From the NCBI RefSeq assembly GCF_000377985.1, contig NZ_KB899044.1, positions 62,001-126,000 on the forward strand: a DNA stretch of 64,000 bases, read 5' to 3'. Under the pieces are notes generated by a model, which made no database searches, had not been told where the DNA came from, and saw only the letters and a list, made by a program, of their open reading frames with translations. Shown one piece after another: positions 9,115 to 18,143 of the stretch. Made by a program: the position numbers and the translations under genes. Position 1 is the stretch's first letter. The number at the start of each line of letters is the position of its first letter. This DNA is from Sporolactobacillus vineae DSM 21990 = SL153. Its GTDB lineage: Bacteria > Bacillota > Bacilli > Bacillales > Sporolactobacillaceae.

Positions 9115-11193
9115 ATGAAAGATCGATTCAGTGCAAAATATAACTGGCTCATCAAGGAAAAATCGCCTTACTTATTGCAACATGCCACAAATCCGGTAAA
9201 CTGGCTTCCGTGGACGCCCGCCGCTTTTCAGAAAGCAAAACGGGAGGGAAAACCGGTACTCGTCAGCATCGGCTATTCTGCTTGTCACTGGTGTCACGTG
9301 ATGGCCGGCGAATCATTTGAGGATCAGGAAACGGCGGCACTCTTAAACGAAAATTATGTATCCATCAAGGTGGACCGTGAAGAACGGCCGGATATTGACG
9401 CCGTTTATATGAAGGTCTGTCAGACGCTGACGGGACAGGGAGGATGGCCGTTGAATGTCTTTCTGACGCCGGATCAGACGCCCTTTTACGCAGGTACGTA
9501 TTTTCCCCTCCATGCAGCTTATGGGCATCCCGCCTTCAAGGATGTGCTCCGGGAGCTTAAAAAGCAGTATGATCAGAATCCGGATAAAATCGCTGCGATT
9601 GGATCGCAGATTATGACAGCTCTGGCGAAGCAGAGCAGAAGCGGGCGGAAACTGACAGATGAGACAGTGCGTAAGGCATACGAAGCGCTGTCCGAAAATT
9701 TTGATCCTCGGTTCGGTGGTTTCGGCGATGCACCGAAGTTTCCTGCACCTCATCAGTTGATCTTCCTGCTTCGTTTTGGTTCGCTGACCGGAAAGAAGCA
9801 GGCAATGGATATGGCTGTCCGAACGCTGCGCGCTCTGGCAGAAGGCGGGATTCGTGATCATATTGGCGGTGGATTTTGCCGCTACGCAACGGACAGGCAG
9901 TGGCAGGTGCCGCATTTTGAGAAAATGCTGTATGATCAGGCGATGCTGGCAGCGGCGTTTACCGAGGCGTATCAGGCAACCGGAGAGGCCGCGTTCAGAG
10001 ATGTTGTCGCGACGATCTTCGACTACTGCGAACGTGATTTGCTGAGTCCTGCCGGCGGCTTCTACTGTAGTGAAGATGCGGATTCCGAGGGTGAAGAGGG
10101 CAAATACTATCTCTGGAATCCCGGTGAAGTCCGTGCCGTGCTGGGAGCGGATGCGGGCCTTTTCTGCGAGGTGTATCACATTACAGACGCCGGAAATTTT
10201 CACGGACAAAGCATTCCGCATCTGAGCGGAAGTGACCTCGGCCGTATTGCTGAAGCAAATCATCTGTCACTGCCGGCCCTGAATCAGCAGCTCGCTGCTT
10301 CCCGGCATAAACTATTTGCCGCGAGACAGAAACGTGTCCATCCATTTAAGGATGATAAGATTCTGACCTCATGGAATGCCTTGATGATCGCGGTACTTGC
10401 TGAAGCAGGAAGGGTGTTACATAACAAACATTATGTTAACTTAGCGAAATCTTGCTTTCATTTTATTGACACACACTTAGTTCAGGACAGCACACTGCTT
10501 GCCAGGTACAGGGACGAAGAGGCCAGATTTTCAGCCTATCTGGATGATTACGCTTTTTTAACTCTGGCTTGTGAGGCGATGTATGAGGCGACCTTCGACT
10601 TGACGTATCTGGAGAAGATGAAGGTCTGGGGCGACCGGATGACCGGCCGGTTCATGGACCGGGAGCACGGCGGATTTTTCATGGAAGAGCCGCAGTCAAC
10701 GCTGATTATCCGCAACAAGGAGGCTTACGACAGCGCGGTGCCCTCGGGAAACAGTGCTGCTGTCCTTGCACTGCTCAGACTCTCGGAAAGAACGGGTGAT
10801 CAAAACTATATCCATTACGCGGATCAGGCATTCGCCGCCTTTGCCGATGAGGTTTCCGAATATCCTGCCGGCTATACATTTATGCTCTCTGCACTGATGC
10901 TCCGGCTCTCCGGTCCCAGTGAGCTGGTTGCTCTGCAGGGAGCGAAAGGGGAGGCCGCAGTGGCCGAACTCAGGTCCTCTGATCTTCCTTATCTGCCGGG
11001 ACTAGCCTTGTATGCCGGAGACCCCTGCCGGCTTTCCGCGTTCAATGAAAACATCGGGATCTACTCACCGATTGCCGGAAGGACGACGTACTTCTTCTGT
11101 CAAAATTTTATCTGCCATCTGCCTGTCACCGAATTTGCGAAGCTGAAAACGCAGCTGAATGATGAGGCTCAGAAGACTTCAAAAACGGATTGA
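9115..11193 (+). CDS. thioredoxin domain-containing protein, YyaL/DUF255 family
   Basis: A 692-residue protein close in length to B. subtilis YyaL. The N-terminal thioredoxin-like domain begins [14 protein letters not shown] and carries a CHWC motif at residues 57-60. A glucosidase-like (alpha/alpha)6 barrel follows, with [31 protein letters not shown] and [19 protein letters not shown]. The bacterial function is not established; proposals include redox chaperone and N-acylglucosamine epimerase-like activity. Upstream in-frame codons back to 8998 would run through a terminator, and AGGA at 9101-9104 supports ATG 9115. It lies between acsA and a HAD phosphatase and probably has its own promoter. 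Confidence 0.9.
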   Translation: MKDRFSAKYNWLIKEKSPYLLQHATNPVNWLPWTPAAFQKAKREGKPVLVSIGYSACHWCHVMAGESFEDQETAALLNENYVSIKVDREERPDIDAVYMKVCQTLTGQGGWPLNVFLTPDQTPFYAGTYFPLHAAYGHPAFKDVLRELKKQYDQNPDKIAAIGSQIMTALAKQSRSGRKLTDETVRKAYEALSENFDPRFGGFGDAPKFPAPHQLIFLLRFGSLTGKKQAMDMAVRTLRALAEGGIRDHIGGGFCRYATDRQWQVPHFEKMLYDQAMLAAAFTEAYQATGEAAFRDVVATIFDYCERDLLSPAGGFYCSEDADSEGEEGKYYLWNPGEVRAVLGADAGLFCEVYHITDAGNFHGQSIPHLSGSDLGRIAEANHLSLPALNQQLAASRHKLFAARQKRVHPFKDDKILTSWNALMIAVLAEAGRVLHNKHYVNLAKSCFHFIDTHLVQDSTLLARYRDEEARFSAYLDDYAFLTLACEAMYEATFDLTYLEKMKVWGDRMTGRFMDREHGGFFMEEPQSTLIIRNKEAYDSAVPSGNSAAVLALLRLSERTGDQNYIHYADQAFAAFADEVSEYPAGYTFMLSALMLRLSGPSELVALQGAKGEAAVAELRSSDLPYLPGLALYAGDPCRLSAFNENIGIYSPIAGRTTYFFCQNFICHLPVTEFAKLKTQLNDEAQKTSKTD

Positions 11194-11234
11194 TGATACA
11201 ATAGAAAAAGAAATCATGGTCTGGGGGAGAGACA

Positions 11235-11891
11235 ATGGAATTCAAAACCGTACTTTTTGATTTTGACGGCACCGTGGCCAACACGCTGCCCTTGTGCATC
11301 CACGGCTTCAAATCGGTTTTCAAAAAATATGATCATCGTTCGATCGATACGGAAGGGATCATCTCGATGTTCGGTCCGACCGACGACGCGATGATCCGCA
11401 AAAATTTGCGCGATCAGGACGCCGTTCCGGAAGCCATCGAATTTTACTATCAGATCTATACAAATGAACATAAAAAATATGTCGGGGATCATCCGGCTAT
11501 TCTCCGTCTTCTAAAAGCGCTGAAGCGCAGACAGATCCAGGTCGGTCTGATTACAGGCAAGAGCCGGCGCGCCTACACGATTTCGGAAAAACTGCTCGGC
11601 TTCGAAGGCTTTTTCCAGAGCGTGATAACCGGAGACGACGTCACGGTGCCGAAGCCCGATCCGCAAGGGATTCTGAAAATGCTGGATCATTTTCACGCAA
11701 ACAAGGAAACAGCGATTTACATTGGCGACAGCAACAACGATATTCTCGCCGGGAAAGCGGCCGGGATCCATACCGCTGCGGTACAGTGGTTCCCGATGTC
11801 TCAGTCCGGTTCCTACCCGGCCGGTCCGGATTATTACTGGACCGACGTGAATGACTTCATTGACCTGCTGCAGCGCAGCAATCCGGTCTGA
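11235..11891 (+). CDS. HAD-family phosphatase, Gph/PpaX-like
   Basis: A 218-residue haloacid dehalogenase hydrolase. Motif I DFDGTVANT starts near residue 9 with both aspartates, motif II is GLITGKSRRA near 102, motif III lysine is in VPKPDPQG near 138, and motif IV is YIGDSNNDILAGKAAG near 157-171. The size and helical cap match phosphoglycolate phosphatase and pyrophosphatase PpaX subfamilies. Similarity to B. subtilis PpaX looks partial, so I leave the symbol blank. GGGGGAGAG just upstream is a good ribosome binding site. It ends eight bases before the convergent sirtuin gene. Confidence 0.85.
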   Translation: MEFKTVLFDFDGTVANTLPLCIHGFKSVFKKYDHRSIDTEGIISMFGPTDDAMIRKNLRDQDAVPEAIEFYYQIYTNEHKKYVGDHPAILRLLKALKRRQIQVGLITGKSRRAYTISEKLLGFEGFFQSVITGDDVTVPKPDPQGILKMLDHFHANKETAIYIGDSNNDILAGKAAGIHTAAVQWFPMSQSGSYPAGPDYYWTDVNDFIDLLQRSNPV

Positions 11892-11899
11892 AACCCTGG

Positions 11900-12631
11900 T
11901 CAGTTCAGGGCAGCATCCGGATCAAAATGGTTGAAGTCGGTTTTGACAAAAGAATCGATACAATCCATCTGCAAAGCTTTCCGGTCATTGATCAGCAAGG
12001 TCGGAACGCCTTGCATTTTTGCGTATAACGGGAGCCTGTTTGCCGGTGTTACGGCAAGCGATGAACCCAGCACGATCAGCCGGCTGGCCCTGCGCACAGC
12101 CTGTTCGGCTTCCTCAAAACCGCGCACGGCTTCGCCGAACAGAACGATGTCCGGTTTCAGAACGGCACCGCAGATGCTCCCTTTGTCTGTTTCGGAGGAG
12201 CAGCGGGGAAAGGCCTGATCACGGATTGATGCCGTGCTGTAGACTTTGCCGCAGCGCGGACAAACCGTCCTGGCGAACGAACCGTGAATTTCAATGACAT
12301 GCGAACTGCCGGCCTGGCGATGCAGCCCGTCGATGTTCTGCGTCATCACGGTCACTTTATGGTGCTTTTCAAGATCTTTAATCCAGAGATGAACCGGATT
12401 CGGCCGGGCAGAGAGCAGAAGATCCGCGTCGAATAAATTCCAGTAAAAGGTCCAGAAATCTTTCGGGTGACTGTGCAGATACGCGATATTCAGGCAGCGC
12501 TCAACGTCGGCATTCTTGTAAAGCCCGTTTGCGCCGCGGAAAGGCGGAATCCCCGACGGAACACTGACACCCGCACCGGTCAGTACAGCCAGAGTATCAT
12601 CAGCAGCGATCAGCTGATTCAATGTCGTCAT
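11900..12631 (-). CDS. SIR2-family NAD-dependent deacylase
   Basis: A 243-residue sirtuin. The NAD-binding segment TGAGVSVPSGIPPFRG is near residue 18, TQNIDGLHRQ near 98, the catalytic histidine is in EIHGSF, four zinc cysteines follow (CPRCG, then PRCSS and SICG), and GSSLAVTPAN is near 190. Sirtuins remove acyl groups from lysines; in Bacillus SrtN reactivates AcsA, whose gene is close by here. An upstream ATG at 12649 is in frame, but GGGGGAAG immediately before ATG 12631 supports the shorter start. Its promoter region is shared with the divergent mrfAB operon and the LexA-like box. Confidence 0.9.
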   Translation of the reverse strand: MTTLNQLIAADDTLAVLTGAGVSVPSGIPPFRGANGLYKNADVERCLNIAYLHSHPKDFWTFYWNLFDADLLLSARPNPVHLWIKDLEKHHKVTVMTQNIDGLHRQAGSSHVIEIHGSFARTVCPRCGKVYSTASIRDQAFPRCSSETDKGSICGAVLKPDIVLFGEAVRGFEEAEQAVRRASRLIVLGSSLAVTPANRLPLYAKMQGVPTLLINDRKALQMDCIDSFVKTDFNHFDPDAALN

Positions 12632-12693
12632 TTTACTTCCCCCAGTCATTCGTTTCTAACCTTATTTTAGGATCACCAACGAACAGAATATAG

Positions 12694-12707
12694 CGAACGT
12701 GTATTCG
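12694..12707 (+). promoter_or_regulatory. probable LexA/SOS box
   Basis: CGAACGTGTATTCG matches the Bacillus LexA palindrome CGAAC-N4-GTTCG with one mismatch (A for G at 12703). It ends seven bases before the -10 of the mrfAB promoter, a position at which bound LexA would block RNA polymerase. Confidence 0.55.
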
Positions 12708-12710
12708 ATA

Positions 12711-12719
12711 TGTTATAAT
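12711..12719 (+). promoter_or_regulatory. extended -10 promoter of mrfAB
   Basis: TGTTATAAT is a perfect extended -10 (TGN then TATAAT). There is no good -35 at 16-18 bases, as expected for an extended -10 promoter. The leader to the mrfA start is about 110 bases. Confidence 0.6.
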
Positions 12720-12834
12720 TATGAGATGAAAAACGAGTTCGATCATGACGCGGGATGCTCATAATCTCTACGCCGATCCGTGAAGTGACGGAAATGACGA
12801 TCATGTTCAGAGAACACAAGAGGGAGGGGTCATA

Positions 12835-15105
12835 ATGAAAGCACGGCAATCGATGGATGAGCTTCTGAGCGATCTGAAAAGGGATCCGAATGTGGTTCAC
12901 TGGCATACGGTACCCGGTCGCGAGGCGGTGTCCGTACCGTTTCCCGAAAGTCTCGACAGCCGTATCTGCCGGGCGCTGAACCATCGCGGCATCAATGCTT
13001 TATATAGTCACCAGGCCGACGCCTTTCAATCAGTCATGGCCGGCAAAGATGTTGTGCTCGTGACGCCGACAGCTTCCGGAAAAACGTTGTGTTATAACCT
13101 CCCCGTATTGCAGCATTTGCTTGACGACCCGACTTCAAGGGCACTGTATTTCTTCCCGACGAAGGCACTGGCTCAGGATCAGAAGAATGAAATGGAACAG
13201 CTGATTCAGGAAATCGGCGTGCCGTTAAAAAGTTATACATATGACGGCGATACCTCCGGCACAATCCGGCAGTCGATCCGTCGTGCCGGGCAGATTGTCA
13301 TGACCAATCCCGACATGCTCCATTCATCGATCCTTCCCCATCATACGAAGTGGGTTTCATTTTTTGAAAATCTTAAGTTTATCGTGATCGATGAACTTCA
13401 TGTCTACCGGGGGGTGTTCGGCAGCCATGTGGCCAACGTGATCCGAAGGCTGGAACGGATCTGCAGCTATTACGGGAGCCATCCGCAGTTTATCTGCACG
13501 TCAGCGACAATCCGGAATCCCCGGGAACATGCGGAAGCTCTTACGGGACGTAAAATGACCCTGATCAACCGGAATGGCGCACCGGCAGTCCGCAAACATT
13601 TTCTGTTCTATAATCCCCCGGTGGTTAATAAACAACTGAATGTGCGTGAGGACGAGATGATCGCCGTGAAAACAATTGCAGCACGCTTTCTGAAGAACCG
13701 GATTCAGACGATTGTGTTTGCCCGAAGCAAATTGAAGGTCGAGCTGCTGGTCAGCCACCTCCAGGAAATCAACAGCGGACGTGACGAGAAAGCGAAAATC
13801 TGTGCCTATCGCGGCGGCTATCTTCCTCTGGAACGCAGACGCATTGAGCGCGGCCTGAGAAACGGCGATATCATGGGCGTGGTCAGTACCAATGCACTGG
13901 AACTGGGCGTCGACATCGGCCAGCTGCGCGTCTGCATCATGACCGGCTATCCTGGAAATATGGCGAGCGTCTGGCAGCAGGCGGGGCGCGCCGGAAGACG
14001 TCAGGGGGATGCAATTATTATTATGGTTGCGTCCTCCAATCCGCTTGATCAGTACATGGCGACGCATCCGGATTACTTCTTCTCGCGGAACCCTGAAGAC
14101 GTCAGAATCAACCCGGATAATCTGATGATTCTTGCCGACCACATCAAATGTTCGGCCTATGAGCTGCCCTTTAAGAAGGGTGAGAAATTTGGCGGTCAGC
14201 CGGCCGACGACCTGTGTGAATTTCTTGCCGATGAGGATCTGCTTCACTTTCAGGCTGGTAAATGGTACTGGATGAACGATGCATTTCCGGCCAATGAGAT
14301 CAGTCTTCGCTCGGCTGTTCAGGATTCATTTGCGATTGTCGATGTGACGGACCGCGGTCATGCCCGGGTTATTGGTGAAATGGACCGGTTCGGCGCAATG
14401 ACCATGCTCTATGAAGACGCCATCTATATTCACCAGGGCGTTCAGTATCATGTTGATCAGCTGGACCTCGACGAGCGGAAGGCTTATATCCGCAAGGTCA
14501 ACGTCAACTACTACACGGACTCTGATCTGGCGGTACAGATGGACGTTCTGGAGACGGACGAGAAAAAACCGCTGCAGGGGCTGGACGCGGATCAGTCGTT
14601 CGGCGATGTTTCCGTCCGTGCACTGCCGACTGTTTTTAAGAAAATTCGATTTGAAACGATGGAAAACATCGGCTGGGGGCATATTCATCTTCCGGAGATG
14701 GAGATGCATACGAACGGGACCTGGATCAGCTTTTCAGAGGCCTGGACCAATCGTTTCGGCAAGGATGTTTTTCAGGGCGTGCTCGCCGGGCTGAGCCATC
14801 TGCTCCGGCATGCGGCGCCGCTCTTTGTCCTCTGCGATCAGTCGGATTTATCGGTGGTCCCGAGAATCAAGGCTACCCATAATGAGCTCCCGACCCTTTT
14901 CATCTACGATAAATATCCTGGCGGGATCGGGCTGAGTAAGAAATTATATGAGGCGATGCCGGATCTGCTCCGCAAGGCGAGAGAAATGGCGGCGGCCTGC
15001 GACTGCGAATCCGGCTGTCCGTCTTGCATCGGCTTTGTCAGCGAAGGACGTGCTGCAAAACAGGCTTTGCTTCATCTGCTGGGAGCGGTTGCACCATGTC
15101 GCTGA
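12835..15105 (+). CDS. mrfA: DEAD/DEAH-box helicase MrfA (YprA)
   Basis: A superfamily 2 helicase of 756 residues, the length of B. subtilis YprA, now MrfA, which acts with MrfB in repair of mitomycin C adducts. Walker A TPTASGKTL is at about 77-85, the DExH box IDELHVYRG near 185, STNALELGVDIGQL and QQAGRAGRRQGDA form the second RecA domain, and a C-terminal DUF1998 region ends in a four-cysteine cluster CDCESGCPSC (about 722-731), a probable metal site. The ribosome binding site is GAGGGAGGGG. It overlaps mrfB by ten bases. A LexA-like box in the promoter fits a DNA damage function. Confidence 0.93.
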   Translation: MKARQSMDELLSDLKRDPNVVHWHTVPGREAVSVPFPESLDSRICRALNHRGINALYSHQADAFQSVMAGKDVVLVTPTASGKTLCYNLPVLQHLLDDPTSRALYFFPTKALAQDQKNEMEQLIQEIGVPLKSYTYDGDTSGTIRQSIRRAGQIVMTNPDMLHSSILPHHTKWVSFFENLKFIVIDELHVYRGVFGSHVANVIRRLERICSYYGSHPQFICTSATIRNPREHAEALTGRKMTLINRNGAPAVRKHFLFYNPPVVNKQLNVREDEMIAVKTIAARFLKNRIQTIVFARSKLKVELLVSHLQEINSGRDEKAKICAYRGGYLPLERRRIERGLRNGDIMGVVSTNALELGVDIGQLRVCIMTGYPGNMASVWQQAGRAGRRQGDAIIIMVASSNPLDQYMATHPDYFFSRNPEDVRINPDNLMILADHIKCSAYELPFKKGEKFGGQPADDLCEFLADEDLLHFQAGKWYWMNDAFPANEISLRSAVQDSFAIVDVTDRGHARVIGEMDRFGAMTMLYEDAIYIHQGVQYHVDQLDLDERKAYIRKVNVNYYTDSDLAVQMDVLETDEKKPLQGLDADQSFGDVSVRALPTVFKKIRFETMENIGWGHIHLPEMEMHTNGTWISFSEAWTNRFGKDVFQGVLAGLSHLLRHAAPLFVLCDQSDLSVVPRIKATHNELPTLFIYDKYPGGIGLSKKLYEAMPDLLRKAREMAAACDCESGCPSCIGFVSEGRAAKQALLHLLGAVAPCR

Positions 15106-16373
15106 AACAGAAACTGGCTCTGTATAAAAAGCAGCTGCATCAGGCACAGCAGGCTGAAAAACAACCGATTCACCGGCAGACCGAAGATCACAGTACTGAG
15201 AACGAATCAGAAATTCTTGTTGCAGCAAATGCCCTTAAATCGGGAATTCGCCGTTTTGAGGACGAGTATGTACTTGTTCATTCCGAGCAGCTTTCTCTGA
15301 CCCACAAGATCGGGCCGTATCGACCGGGAGATCTCTTTCGTACGGTCGCACTCTGGCACGAAGGCCCGAAAAATCATCCCCTTTCCGCGGCAGCACTGCG
15401 TGCAGAAGATCTGCTCTTTTTTGATACGGAAACTACAGGCCTGTCCGCCGGCGCCGGTGAGATGATTTTTCTGATTGGTATGGCCCGGGTCAACCGAAAT
15501 GGTGTCGTGCTGAAACAGTATCTCCTTCCCGGTCCGGGGCATGAAGTGGCTTTTTATGATGCGTTTCTGTCAGACTGCGGTTCACTGAAAAATCTGGTTA
15601 CTTTTAACGGGAAGGCATTTGACTGGCCGCGGGTGAAAACCAGATATCAGTTTGTCCGCGATCAGGTTCCCCGGTTACCGGCTTTCGGTCATTTCGATCT
15701 CCTGCATGCCTCCCGCCGTCTGTGGAAAGACAGACTGGATTCGGTTCGCCTGCAGTCGGTTGAAAAGGCGATTCTGTCGATGGGAAGGACCGATGATGTT
15801 CCTGGAAAAATGGCTCCGTATCTCTATTTTAAGTTTTTGAAACATCCTGATGCCGGACTGATTTCCGGTATTCTGGAGCATAATCGCGAAGATGTTCTGT
15901 CGCTGATTTCCCTTTATATTCATCTTTCCGGTCTGATTCTCGGCGATTTGCCTGCTGATGAAGGCGAATCCTTCCAAATCGGGCGCTGGTTTGCGCAGCT
16001 TGGTGCCGCAGACCGGGCACGTTCACTATTTGAACCGCTGGCCCTGCGCAGCGATGCGTACGGCATCCGGTCAAAAATTTTTCTGGCAAAGTTGTGCAAG
16101 CGGGCAGGGAAGTATGGGCATGCACTGTCGCTGTTCCGGTCGGCGATTGCTGAAGAGAAGGAACCCGACAATCTGCTCTTTATTGAAGCAGCCAAGCTCA
16201 TGGAGCATCAGTTTCGGGATTACTCCGGTGCCATGCACTATACGCAGCGAGCCATTCACGGTCTCAGGGAGCGCGCGAACGCGGAAGATCATTCCGGAGC
16301 AGCCTTGCTGTCGGATTGCCTGAAGCGGCTCAACCGGCTCGATCAGAAAATGCTCAGGGAAAACAATGGCTGA
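15096..16373 (+). CDS. mrfB: DEDD-type exonuclease MrfB (YprB)
   Basis: A 425-residue ribonuclease H-like exonuclease, partner of MrfA. FDTETTGLSAG near residue 108 supplies the first acidic pair, FNGKAFDWPRVKTRY near 168 the third aspartate, and HNREDVLSL near 262 the last H and D. The C-terminal 120 residues look like TPR helices. The family removes nucleotides during repair of mitomycin adducts, with the helicase presumably opening the duplex. The start at ATG 15096 overlaps the mrfA end and has GGGAG ten bases upstream; the open frame back to 15024 lies inside mrfA. A stem-loop terminator follows. Confidence 0.92.
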   Translation: MSLKQKLALYKKQLHQAQQAEKQPIHRQTEDHSTENESEILVAANALKSGIRRFEDEYVLVHSEQLSLTHKIGPYRPGDLFRTVALWHEGPKNHPLSAAALRAEDLLFFDTETTGLSAGAGEMIFLIGMARVNRNGVVLKQYLLPGPGHEVAFYDAFLSDCGSLKNLVTFNGKAFDWPRVKTRYQFVRDQVPRLPAFGHFDLLHASRRLWKDRLDSVRLQSVEKAILSMGRTDDVPGKMAPYLYFKFLKHPDAGLISGILEHNREDVLSLISLYIHLSGLILGDLPADEGESFQIGRWFAQLGAADRARSLFEPLALRSDAYGIRSKIFLAKLCKRAGKYGHALSLFRSAIAEEKEPDNLLFIEAAKLMEHQFRDYSGAMHYTQRAIHGLRERANAEDHSGAALLSDCLKRLNRLDQKMLRENNG

Positions 16374-16419
16374 ATCTTTGGAAATAGTCCGCGTCAGCAT
16401 AGAAATATTCCCCGGGCAA

Positions 16420-16457
16420 GCGCAAAAGGGGTCATAAATCGCCTTTTAGCGCCGATA
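16420..16457 (+). terminator. probable terminator of mrfAB
   Basis: GCGCAAAAGG (16420-16429) pairs with CCTTTTAGCGC (16442-16452) with one bulged A and a 12-base loop. A short ATATTTTT follows. It lies 47 bases after the mrfB stop. Confidence 0.55.
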
Positions 16458-16571
16458 TTTTTACTATTTAAAAGATTTAACGACATTTTTCTCAATTCCG
16501 GACGGTCATTGTGCGAGAACGGACCGGTGAACTTCTTTTTCCTGATGTTGAATAAGAAAGGAAGTGAAACA

Positions 16572-17147
16572 GTGAATCAGGAATCGCTGCTTGTTGCCGG
16601 CTATAAGCCCTACGAGCTGGGCATTCTTTCTGCGGATCATCCGGGTATTCCGGTAATCCGGTACTGCCTGCGGAACCATTTGCAGGAGATGGCGGATGCC
16701 GGTCTGAAATGGGTGGTGATCAGCGGAGAACCCGGCGTGGAGCTATGGGCCGCGGAAGAAACGCTTAAACTGAAGCGAACGTATCCGGAGCTGAAACTGG
16801 CCGTTCTCGTCCCTTTTCTCGGCCAGGAGGAACGTTTCAAGGACTGGGTCCGAACCCAGTATCAGTCTGTTCTTGAAAAAGCTGATTTTACCGGAGCCAT
16901 CAGCAATCGTCCGTATGAAAGCCCGGTGCAGCTGCGCCAGAAGAACGATTTTCTGGTGGCCAAAACAGACGGTATGCTTGCACTCTATGATGAAGAAAAG
17001 GCAGGGTCGCCCCGATACTACCTTGCTGCCGCCCGAAAAAGGGCAAAGCGGGAGAATTATCCGGTCACGCTCATCGATCGTTATGATCTGGAACTCGCCT
17101 CAGAAGATCTGCGGGAGCAGGATCCGGATTACTGGGCGCAGAAGTGA
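16572..17147 (+). CDS. ypsA: YpsA, SLOG/DUF1273 family protein
   Basis: A 191-residue Rossmann-like protein of the SLOG superfamily. GYKPYELGI starts the domain near residue 11, WVVISGEPGVELWAAE near 48 is the glycine-rich nucleotide-binding loop, and KNDFLVAKTDGMLALYDEE near 130 is the conserved second block. B. subtilis YpsA affects cell division together with GpsB, which also follows it here. GTG 16572 is preceded by AAAGGAAG at 16557-16564; the open frame extends to 16509, but ATG 16545 has no such site. The ligand is unknown. Assignment by sequence and by gene order is strong. Confidence 0.88.
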   Translation: MNQESLLVAGYKPYELGILSADHPGIPVIRYCLRNHLQEMADAGLKWVVISGEPGVELWAAEETLKLKRTYPELKLAVLVPFLGQEERFKDWVRTQYQSVLEKADFTGAISNRPYESPVQLRQKNDFLVAKTDGMLALYDEEKAGSPRYYLAAARKRAKRENYPVTLIDRYDLELASEDLREQDPDYWAQK

Positions 17148-17209
17148 TTGACAAGACCGGCTGAATTTGAAAAAATGAGAAACAGATATAATCTGGGGTG
17201 ATGAAGGAC

Positions 17210-17524
17210 ATGGCAGAACAGAAAACAGTCCGGCTGACAAAGAATGATATACTGCATAAAGAATTTAAGACGGCTTTTCACGGCTATCAACCGGATGAAG
17301 TCGATCAGTTTCTGGATATCGTGATCAGTGACTATGAAGTTTTTAATGCGGAAATTCTCCGTCTTCGGGAAGAGAACAAACGATTGAAAGCGGGGCAGAA
17401 CGCTGAGACGGCCGACCATCGCAGCCAGGCTTACTCAGACAATCTCGGTCAGACGAATTACGATATTCTGAAGCGCCTGTCGAATCTGGAAAAGCATGTT
17501 TTCGGCAATCGTCTGGATGAATAA
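17210..17524 (+). CDS. gpsB: cell division protein GpsB
   Basis: A 104-residue DivIVA-like coiled-coil adaptor that shuttles cell-wall synthases, notably PBP1/PonA, between septum and side wall. The N-terminal DivIVA-type membrane-binding motif is ILHKEFKTAFHGYQPDEVD (about 15-33), a coiled coil follows, and the C-terminal trimerisation helix NYDILKRLSNLEKHVFG is nearly invariant in the family. GGGGTGAT seven bases upstream favours ATG 17210 over GTG 17198 or ATG 17201. A TATAAT at 17187-17192 could be a promoter but lacks a good -35. The target ponA is encoded 37 kb away in this window. Confidence 0.95.
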   Translation: MAEQKTVRLTKNDILHKEFKTAFHGYQPDEVDQFLDIVISDYEVFNAEILRLREENKRLKAGQNAETADHRSQAYSDNLGQTNYDILKRLSNLEKHVFGNRLDE

Positions 17525-17543
17525 ACCCGGAGTCAGATAAGGG

Positions 17544-17572
17544 TTGACTCTTTTAATAAACTGGGTTAAAAT
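17544..17572 (+). promoter_or_regulatory. sigma-A promoter of rnpB
   Basis: TTGACT (17544-17549), exactly 17 bases, TAAAAT (17567-17572). Transcription would start around 17580-17586, where the RNase P RNA helix P1 begins. Confidence 0.85.
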
Positions 17573-17585
17573 TACTTCTTGTGAC

Positions 17586-17990
17586 ATTGTTCGTGTTCGG
17601 GTGATCGCTGTATTCCTTAGGGAATATAGAGGAAAGTCCATGCTCGCACGGCCTGTAACGACCGTAGTGTTCGTGCCTGGCGAAGTCATAAGCCAGGGTA
17701 GTCCGGATTTGTCTGGATTAACGGCGGAAGAACGACCTGTGTCCTTCGGGATATGGTCCGGTATTCTGTAAAGTGCCATAGAGACGAGTTCTGCCGGAAA
17801 CGGGAGAAATGGAACGTGGTAAACCCCTCGAGCGGGAAACTCAAACTTGGTAGAGGAACCCTTTGGAAGGAACCAAACGGAAAAAGGGACAGATTTTATC
17901 TGTAGATAGATGATTGCCGCTTTTGTACGAGGAGCCTTGCTCCGTATGAGTGCGAAAGTACAGAACATGGCTTACAGAACATGGATGATG
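17586..17990 (+). ncRNA. rnpB: RNase P RNA, type B (rnpB)
   Basis: The catalytic RNA that matures tRNA 5' ends. Diagnostic conserved blocks are present in order: GAGGAAAGTCCATGCTCGCA near 17630, CGTAGTGTTCGTGCC near 17662, GCGAAGTCATAAGC near 17680, GTAAACCCCTCGAGCG near 17819, and GATAGATGATTGCCGC near 17905. The ends pair as helix P1: ATTGTTCGTGTTC at 17586-17598 with GAACATGGATGAT at 17977-17989. Layout and loops follow the Bacillus type B form. It sits between gpsB and the YpsC gene as in B. subtilis. The ends are set by helix pairing and could shift by a few bases. Confidence 0.96.
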
Positions 17991-17993
17991 CAT

Positions 17994-18021
17994 AAAAAAA
18001 GCCCTTTATGGGCTTTTTTTA
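17994..18021 (+). terminator. rnpB terminator
   Basis: A run of A, GCCC, loop TTTAT, GGGC, and seven T. Complementary A and T tracts extend the stem. It begins a few bases after the RNase P RNA end. Confidence 0.9.
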
Positions 18022-18143
18022 TTATCGGGTCATTTATCCCGGCCGGCTGCACCTGATGTTGATCCACCTGTCATGCAGCTGATGCACGCACTCTTCGGGT
18101 CAGACAGGCAATGAAGTCTGAACCGATTTGGGAGGTCAGAGTT

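Noticed and set aside
17148-17192. gpsB promoter from TTGACA and TATAAT
   Set aside because: The two elements are 33 bases apart, far too long a spacer; only the TATAAT might be functional.
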